From: a virus
Length of the DNA: 34,427 nt
Strand: one strand, 5' to 3'
IMG/VR virus record: IMGVR_UViG_3300017917_005114
Coordinates: 1 to 34,427 of that record
This document shows, in pieces, positions 30,535 to 34,427 of this stretch. A program made the position numbers and the translations under genes. Each line of letters opens with the position of its first letter. The first letter of the stretch is position 1. The notes beneath the pieces are model-generated. The model did no database searches. It was not told where the DNA came from and saw only the letters and a program-made list of their open reading frames with translations.

Positions 30535-30837
30535 ATTATCCTTTCTAATCCAAAAATGAGGTAAGCTAGGACTAAGTCGGTAAACCGCAAAGACACCCCG
30601 CATGCAGCGGACGTTCACTTACCCTCGTATTACTATAACACGAAACCAAGCTTAGTTCTATAGGCTTTTTAGGCGTGCGTATACTAGTATACGTCAATGT
30701 TTCTGCTAGTAGAAATATTATTTAAGCTAGCAAAAATAATGTGGCAAAAAATCCTCATTACCCCCCCCCCACGATTTTTTAGATACCACACAAACAAATT
30801 AAATTCCCTAAATATTTATTTTACTTAAGATTGAGAG
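30535..30837. other. Palindrome- and homopolymer-bearing intergenic region
   Basis: No gene is seen in these ~300 bases. On the - strand leader of the DUF1640-like gene are CCGC-tgcat-GCGG and CGG-ttta-CCG hairpins (about 30555-30611). CGTATACTAGTATACG (30678-30693) is a perfect 16-base palindrome. TGCTAG/CTAGCA (30704-30732) is another inverted repeat. AAAAAATC (30746-30753) pairs with GATTTTTT (30773-30780) around a run of ten C (30761-30770). Confidence 0.5.
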
Positions 30838-31021
30838 TTGACAGGGTTTTGTCTATTAGCTAGCGTTAAATAGCTAATGGTGCTTGATACCCACTGTTGC
30901 GAGCAACCTCTCATGCTAGGGGTTATGTTATCTATAAGTGCTTCTAGCATGAAGGATAACATGGGTTTGCAACAACTGTATCAAAGCCCCTGGCACTTTC
31001 ATCAATTAAATATAGTAATTT
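30838..31021 (+). promoter_or_regulatory. Structured leader with pseudoknot topology
   Basis: TTGACA at 30838-30843 is a good -35, but the matching -10 (TAGCGT, 30861-30866) is weak. ATTAGCTA/TAGCTAAT (30855-30878) is a perfect hairpin. Downstream CATGCTAG (30912-30919) pairs with CTAGCATG (30944-30951), while ATGTTATC (30925-30932) pairs with GATAACAT (30955-30962). The order A-B-A'-B' can form a pseudoknot or two alternative folds. An outer arm, 30882-30900 with 30969-30987, closes the whole. It ends shortly before the gene at 31022. Confidence 0.45.
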
Positions 31022-31303
31022 ATGCAAGACTCAGATTCATGGGAGGTAGTCGTATCCTCTATTGTAGATCAACTTAAAAATATTGAAACAATCTTAGAAA
31101 ACAAAAATTCAAGCGTAAGAGAATTCATACAAGAAAATGGCGATAAAGCTTGCCCAGCTATTCTAGAAGCACAGCTTAAGTCAACGCAAGTCTCATTTGA
31201 GAGGATGGAAAATAAGCTGCACGATATGATTATTTATTTATGTCGTGCGATGACAGTAAGTAAGGTTCATCAGTTAAGCAATTTACTTGGGGAGGAATCA
31301 TGA
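31022..31303 (+). CDS. Small helical protein under structured leader
   Basis: A 93-residue, probably all-helical protein (WEVVVSSIVDQLKNIETILENK, LKSTQVSFERMENKLHDMIIYLCRAM) with a single cysteine pair and no signal peptide. No ribosome-binding site precedes ATG 31022, but the structured leader ends about 35 bases upstream. Its stop overlaps the next ATG. I do not recognise a family. Confidence 0.55.
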   Translation: MQDSDSWEVVVSSIVDQLKNIETILENKNSSVREFIQENGDKACPAILEAQLKSTQVSFERMENKLHDMIIYLCRAMTVSKVHQLSNLLGEES

Positions 31304-31404
31304 ATTGGAATGACGATGATCCGTTTATAAAGTGGGGGACTAGGATTCACATAGTCACATTTTTGATAGGTACACCACTACTTTTTTATTTAATATTGGG
31401 GTAA
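31300..31404 (+). CDS. 34-residue membrane micro-protein, copy 1
   Basis: ATG 31300 overlaps the preceding TGA and has GGGGAGGA upstream, strong support for translation. The product starts MNWNDDDPFIKWGTRI, an amphipathic acidic head, then one short membrane helix (IVTFLIGTPLLFYLILG). It is a near relative of the next gene (same length and 'D-D-P-F-x-K-W-x-T-R-I' core). Confidence 0.6.
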   Translation: MNWNDDDPFIKWGTRIHIVTFLIGTPLLFYLILG

Positions 31405-31406
31405 TT

Positions 31407-31517
31407 ATGGAGTGGAACTCAGATGATCCATTCGTGAAATGGGTTACTAGGATTTATGTTATAGGAGTATTGATCGGGATGCCTACAGCTTATTATTTGA
31501 TATTAGGGAAGTTATGA
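31407..31517 (+). CDS. 36-residue membrane micro-protein, copy 2
   Basis: Two bases after copy 1, ATG 31407 opens a 36-residue product (MEWNSDDPFVKWVTRI, then YVIGVLIGMPTAYYLILG). It shares about half its residues with copy 1, including the SDDPF/DDDPF head, TRI and LILG. The pair is an evident tandem duplication. The ATGA overlap with the next gene (31514) places it in one operon. Function unknown. Candidates are a small membrane toxin, a lysis or an exclusion peptide. Confidence 0.6.
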   Translation: MEWNSDDPFVKWVTRIYVIGVLIGMPTAYYLILGKL

Positions 31518-31774
31518 AAAGATTTTTAGTATTGATATTTCCTATTGTATTAACAAGTATTTTTTTCCTGTTAAACTTATTATTAGCATATAGTTTAACT
31601 GAAAATTGGGTTTTACAAATAATAATAGGAACAATTGGTATAATTTTATTCATGTATGGAATGGTCTATACTGGGATTGATGACTACTATTATGATAATG
31701 AGAGTCATCAGAAAGTAATAAATAAATGTAAAATATTAAAATCCAAAATAATTAATCTATTATCAAGGGGTTAA
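31514..31774 (+). CDS. Two-pass membrane protein
   Basis: An 86-residue protein with two hydrophobic helices (residues ~3-27, FLVLIFPIVLTSIFFLLNLLLAY, and ~33-53, LQIIIGTIGIILFMYGMVY), a tyrosine/aspartate-rich turn (DDYYYDNES) and a lysine-rich tail. Last of a four-gene run. Overlaps the stop of the opposite-strand gene by 4 bases. Not a recognised family. Confidence 0.5.
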   Translation: MKRFLVLIFPIVLTSIFFLLNLLLAYSLTENWVLQIIIGTIGIILFMYGMVYTGIDDYYYDNESHQKVINKCKILKSKIINLLSRG

Positions 31775-32391
31775 TCATTTTTGAATTTATTTGAGGTATC
31801 TTTATGCATGATATTCATGATATTTACCAGTAAATTAATATTATCTATACATCTTATGTTATTATTGTATTCGTTCATTTCTACTAATCGCATAGATTGA
31901 TCGAATTGAATTAAATTTAATTTAGCTTCTATTATTCTTTCGTTATCGTATCCTCGTTTATTTACTCTTAAAATTTCTAAAAATCCTATTTCTTCTAGTA
32001 TGCTGATAATTCTTGCTAACGTATTTCTCTTTTTGATTTGACTAAGTATTAATAACTTTCTAAATTCCAAGATAATATATATTGATGAACCAGTGGCCTT
32101 TATATCTAAAAAACCATCACTTAAATTCCATATTAATTTACTTGACGATTCTTGAAGTAAAGCTGATAAAACTGCTTTAGCTTGTCTCTTTAAGTAATTT
32201 AAGAGTTTATATTTACTGTCGTTTAAACAAAAACAGAATTTATACCAATATTTAGGATTGTTAAGAAATCGATATTTTTTATAAAGACCCTCATTCTGTT
32301 TTTCTAATTCCAAAAAAAAATCAATAAAGTATCTCTCTCTTCCAAGTTTACTAATATTTCTAATTTCACTCATATAACAAGTTTTTTCCAT
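31771..32391 (-). CDS. Putative winged-helix replication/regulatory protein
   Basis: A 206-residue basic protein. Residues ~105-160 show a winged-helix outline: LEFRKLLILSQIKKRNTLARIISILEEIGFLEILRVNKRGYDNERIIEAKLN. The 'TLARIISILEEIGFLEI' part is a recognition helix and the following strands are the wing. The N-terminal 90 residues are aromatic/lysine-rich (KYWYKFCFCLNDSKYK). No known Rep signature, but its architecture resembles the first part of the DnaA-like protein. Located 42 bases downstream of the transporter gene. Confidence 0.5.
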   Translation of the reverse strand: MEKTCYMSEIRNISKLGRERYFIDFFLELEKQNEGLYKKYRFLNNPKYWYKFCFCLNDSKYKLLNYLKRQAKAVLSALLQESSSKLIWNLSDGFLDIKATGSSIYIILEFRKLLILSQIKKRNTLARIISILEEIGFLEILRVNKRGYDNERIIEAKLNLIQFDQSMRLVEMNEYNNNIRCIDNINLLVNIMNIMHKDTSNKFKND

Positions 32392-32432
32392 TCAACTTGC
32401 TTCTAATCCAGAAGCATTTAGTATTCTATTTT

Positions 32433-33743
32433 TTAAAATTTTACATAATAATTTCCGTTTTCTTTTTCAATTTTTATAAATTCGAATACTCCCCATGTAT
32501 ATACGATAGTAATCACTAAAAAAATAATAAATACTCCATATACTCCAATCATATTATTCATATAATCCATACCAAGTGAAGTTATTATGTATAAAAAAAC
32601 ATGAGCCGTACCATTTAATAATGCAGAAAATTTAAAACGTTCTAGAGTGCCAAAACTCATCATAAATACTCCCTTGGCAGGTACAGTAGAATTACCTAAT
32701 AGGACAACTAAAACTTGAATTAATAATAAAAACGAAGAGGAGTCTGCTATAGTTAATAAATATGGCAAAATGAATATAAAAGGAAAGTATAAAAATAACT
32801 TGAATTTAAGAATTTTAAGAGGGTGAATAAATTTTGTAAGATATATCCAACAAAATAATCCAGATAAATTAAATAAACCTAAAATTAAATTTTGATGAAT
32901 TACCATTTCTTTAGTAAATCCAAAACTTTTTTGTAGAATATTTCCGCAATATACATAGGAAAAATAGAAAGATATAGGCCAACCGCAGAAAACGCAAAAA
33001 TAAGCAAATTTTATTCTGAATGTAGCAATATATAATAGACTTTTTAAACCTCTATTAACTATTTGTTGCCTACCATTTTCTTGGTTTGAATTTATATTAA
33101 GAAATTTTTTTAACTTGGTTTGAATTTGCAAAAACTCTTTTGATTCAATAAATCTTAATCTTATAAAAAACCCTAAAAAGATAATTGTTGTTCCAAATAA
33201 AAAAGCAATTCTCCAGTTCAAGTTAAAATATAAAATAAGTTTTACTAAAAACAATGATATTACTGTTCCTATTACCCCAGCATAAGATACAAGAGCAGTA
33301 GAAAAATACCTTTTAGGTATAGCTATATTTTCTGCTATATATATTTCTGATGCATTAGTTTCTCCAATAGATGCAAAACCTTGAAATAAACGACAAATAG
33401 TTAGAATTACAAAAGCTGAAAATCCTATTTCTTTATAACTAGGTAACAATGTGATTATACCACTACAGGTACCCATTAAAATCATACTAAAAATCAGAAC
33501 TTTCTTTCTGCCCCACCTATCTCCAACCCAACCCCATGTCAAACCTCCTAGTGGTTTTAGAGCAAAAGTAGAACAAAAACTGATTGCAGCCCCATATTGA
33601 ACAAGCCATGGAATTGTAGGATCAAGAAATAGTTCATTAAGTATTGATGCCATATGAACGTACAACATAAGGTCAAAGTACTCTATGAATGTTCCTATCA
33701 TTAATATTAAGCGATTAAATTTATAGTTTTGATGTGTGTGCAT
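32433..33743 (-). CDS. MFS transporter, ProP-like metabolite:H+ symporter
   Basis: A 436-residue 12-helix transporter. The metabolite:H+ symporter signature is clear: FIEYFDLMLYVHMASILNELF at the first helix, ALKPLGGLTWGWVGDRWGRKK (residues 62-81; the family's 'RPLGG...G..GDR.GRK' loop), and LFQGFASIGETNASEIY ('R..QG...GGE...'). Mid-length loops fit. Rickettsia carry many proP paralogues, including on plasmids, and it probably imports osmolytes or amino acids. Whether it is cargo of this element or marks a boundary is open. Confidence 0.8.
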   Translation of the reverse strand: MHTHQNYKFNRLILMIGTFIEYFDLMLYVHMASILNELFLDPTIPWLVQYGAAISFCSTFALKPLGGLTWGWVGDRWGRKKVLIFSMILMGTCSGIITLLPSYKEIGFSAFVILTICRLFQGFASIGETNASEIYIAENIAIPKRYFSTALVSYAGVIGTVISLFLVKLILYFNLNWRIAFLFGTTIIFLGFFIRLRFIESKEFLQIQTKLKKFLNINSNQENGRQQIVNRGLKSLLYIATFRIKFAYFCVFCGWPISFYFSYVYCGNILQKSFGFTKEMVIHQNLILGLFNLSGLFCWIYLTKFIHPLKILKFKLFLYFPFIFILPYLLTIADSSSFLLLIQVLVVLLGNSTVPAKGVFMMSFGTLERFKFSALLNGTAHVFLYIITSLGMDYMNNMIGVYGVFIIFLVITIVYTWGVFEFIKIEKENGNYYVKF

Positions 33744-33860
33744 AATAATTATTAATTTAAGTTAACTTAAAAGCCGTAACTATCCGATACTCATTTTATA
33801 TTTTATTATGTAACATATCTTCGTTTAAAAGAAGAGTATTAATTTTTTGCCAATAACATT
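33744..33860. other. Divergent spacer between transporter and helix-turn-helix gene
   Basis: About 117 bases of AT-rich sequence between diverging genes. No clear hairpin or consensus promoter is visible, only short poly-A/T tracts. Confidence 0.3.
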
Positions 33861-34427
33861 ATGAATCAAATTGCTATACCTTTTTACAATGATTTACTTA
33901 ATTTCTTTAAAAAACAACATAACGAAACATTGATATTAATGGCTTGTTATACACGTAATGCGGATCAATTTGGTTGTTGCTCAGATAAGATAATACATCA
34001 GAGAACAGGTCTTTGTTCTGATACTATTCAAAAAGGTTTTGACAACTTAATTCAGAATAATCAGTTTTTAATAAAAAAATGTTGGAAAAATACAAGGTAT
34101 GGTAAAATTTTAGATAGAACATTTATTGAGATATATGAAAAGCATCTTGAACAGTTAAGATTTCACGATTGTTTTAACGGAAGGATTATTGATATTAATC
34201 CAATTAAAAAGACTGTGTCTTTTATTTCCTTTGAAGATAAAAAATACATAGCACATTGTGCTAACAATACCTCTCCTATCTTTTTTCTACCATTAGGAAC
34301 ATTCATAAAATTTAATGGTTATGTTTTAGAGAATCTGAGTTCTTGCGTCGATGTTTTAATAAAAGAAGATACTTTGAAATGTTTTTCTTCAATGGAAAGC
34401 GAATTTCAAACCAAGATAAACTCTATG
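33861..34427 (+). CDS. Helix-turn-helix protein, replication-like (3' truncated by window)
   Basis: From ATG 33861 a frame runs 189 codons to the last base without a stop. The N-terminal ~75 residues form a winged helix: HNETLILMACYTRNADQFGCCSDKIIHQRTGLCSDTIQKGFDNLIQNNQFLIKKCWKN, where DKIIHQRTGLCSDTIQKGFDNLI is the helix-turn-helix. The rest is a mixed alpha/beta region with no known motif. It resembles small replication or regulatory proteins, as does the gene at 31771. Read downstream to define its length and family. Confidence 0.5.
   Translation, partial: MNQIAIPFYNDLLNFFKKQHNETLILMACYTRNADQFGCCSDKIIHQRTGLCSDTIQKGFDNLIQNNQFLIKKCWKNTRYGKILDRTFIEIYEKHLEQLRFHDCFNGRIIDINPIKKTVSFISFEDKKYIAHCANNTSPIFFLPLGTFIKFNGYVLENLSSCVDVLIKEDTLKCFSSMESEFQTKINSM

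Noticed and set aside
30877-31077. 66-codon open frame on the + strand
   Set aside because: It coincides with the structured leader, has no ribosome-binding site and a composition unlike protein. The helical gene at 31022 lies in another frame.

Overview
The window is an AT-rich (roughly one-third GC), densely packed segment of a tailed-phage genome from what looks like a Rickettsiales-type intracellular alphaproteobacterium. That host assignment is an inference from several features together: a strong A/T codon bias, a ProP-like metabolite:H+ symporter, a replication protein with a C-terminal DnaA_N-type domain (as on Rickettsia plasmids), a Rickettsiales-like outer-membrane barrel and a porin. 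No rRNA, tRNA or CRISPR array was seen.

Positions 1-13389 (+ strand) hold a contractile-tail late operon in classical order: end of a preceding head gene, DUF2184-type major capsid protein, head completion proteins, tail terminator, sheath, tube, tail chaperone with a probable programmed -1 frameshift, tape measure, Dit-like protein, baseplate plug, hub, spike, gp25-like wedge, gpJ, gpI-like protein, and a candidate fibre made of two duplicated modules. Most junctions are ATGA or TAATG overlaps. Portal and terminase must lie outside the window.

Positions 16754-13451 (- strand) form a seven-gene operon: RuvC-like resolvase, secreted beta-barrel, 21-residue-repeat coiled coil, overlapping Rz/Rz1-like spanins, a 52-residue membrane peptide and a 377-residue multi-pass membrane protein. 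The + strand block 16957-18841 carries ParA, a ribbon-helix-helix partner, a possible Tad2-like protein overlapping a WGR-domain gene, and small proteins. A porin (18883-20154, -) follows, then a cassette of small early-type genes (20587-22499, +) behind a strong promoter with a palindromic operator.

On the - strand, 23446-22732 is a holin-like gene plus a GH24 lysozyme lacking the canonical Asp. The block 27347-23629 is a recombination operon ending in a YqaJ-type exonuclease and a Bet/RecT annealing protein. A winged-helix regulator (27533-27850, -) diverges from a DnaA_N-domain replication gene (28117-29049, +) across a repeat-bearing, origin-like intergenic region. The right flank (29072-34427) has a secreted OB-fold protein, a possible IS200/IS605-type end, a DUF1640-like coiled-coil protein, a structured leader with pseudoknot topology, tandem 34/36-residue membrane peptides, a winged-helix protein, a ProP-like transporter and an incomplete helix-turn-helix gene.

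ParA plus partner, a plasmid-type initiator, an origin-like region and no integrase in view, combined with full tail and lysis modules, suggest a phage-plasmid carrying envelope-protein cargo. That is the leading interpretation, but it cannot be proved from one window without the ends.
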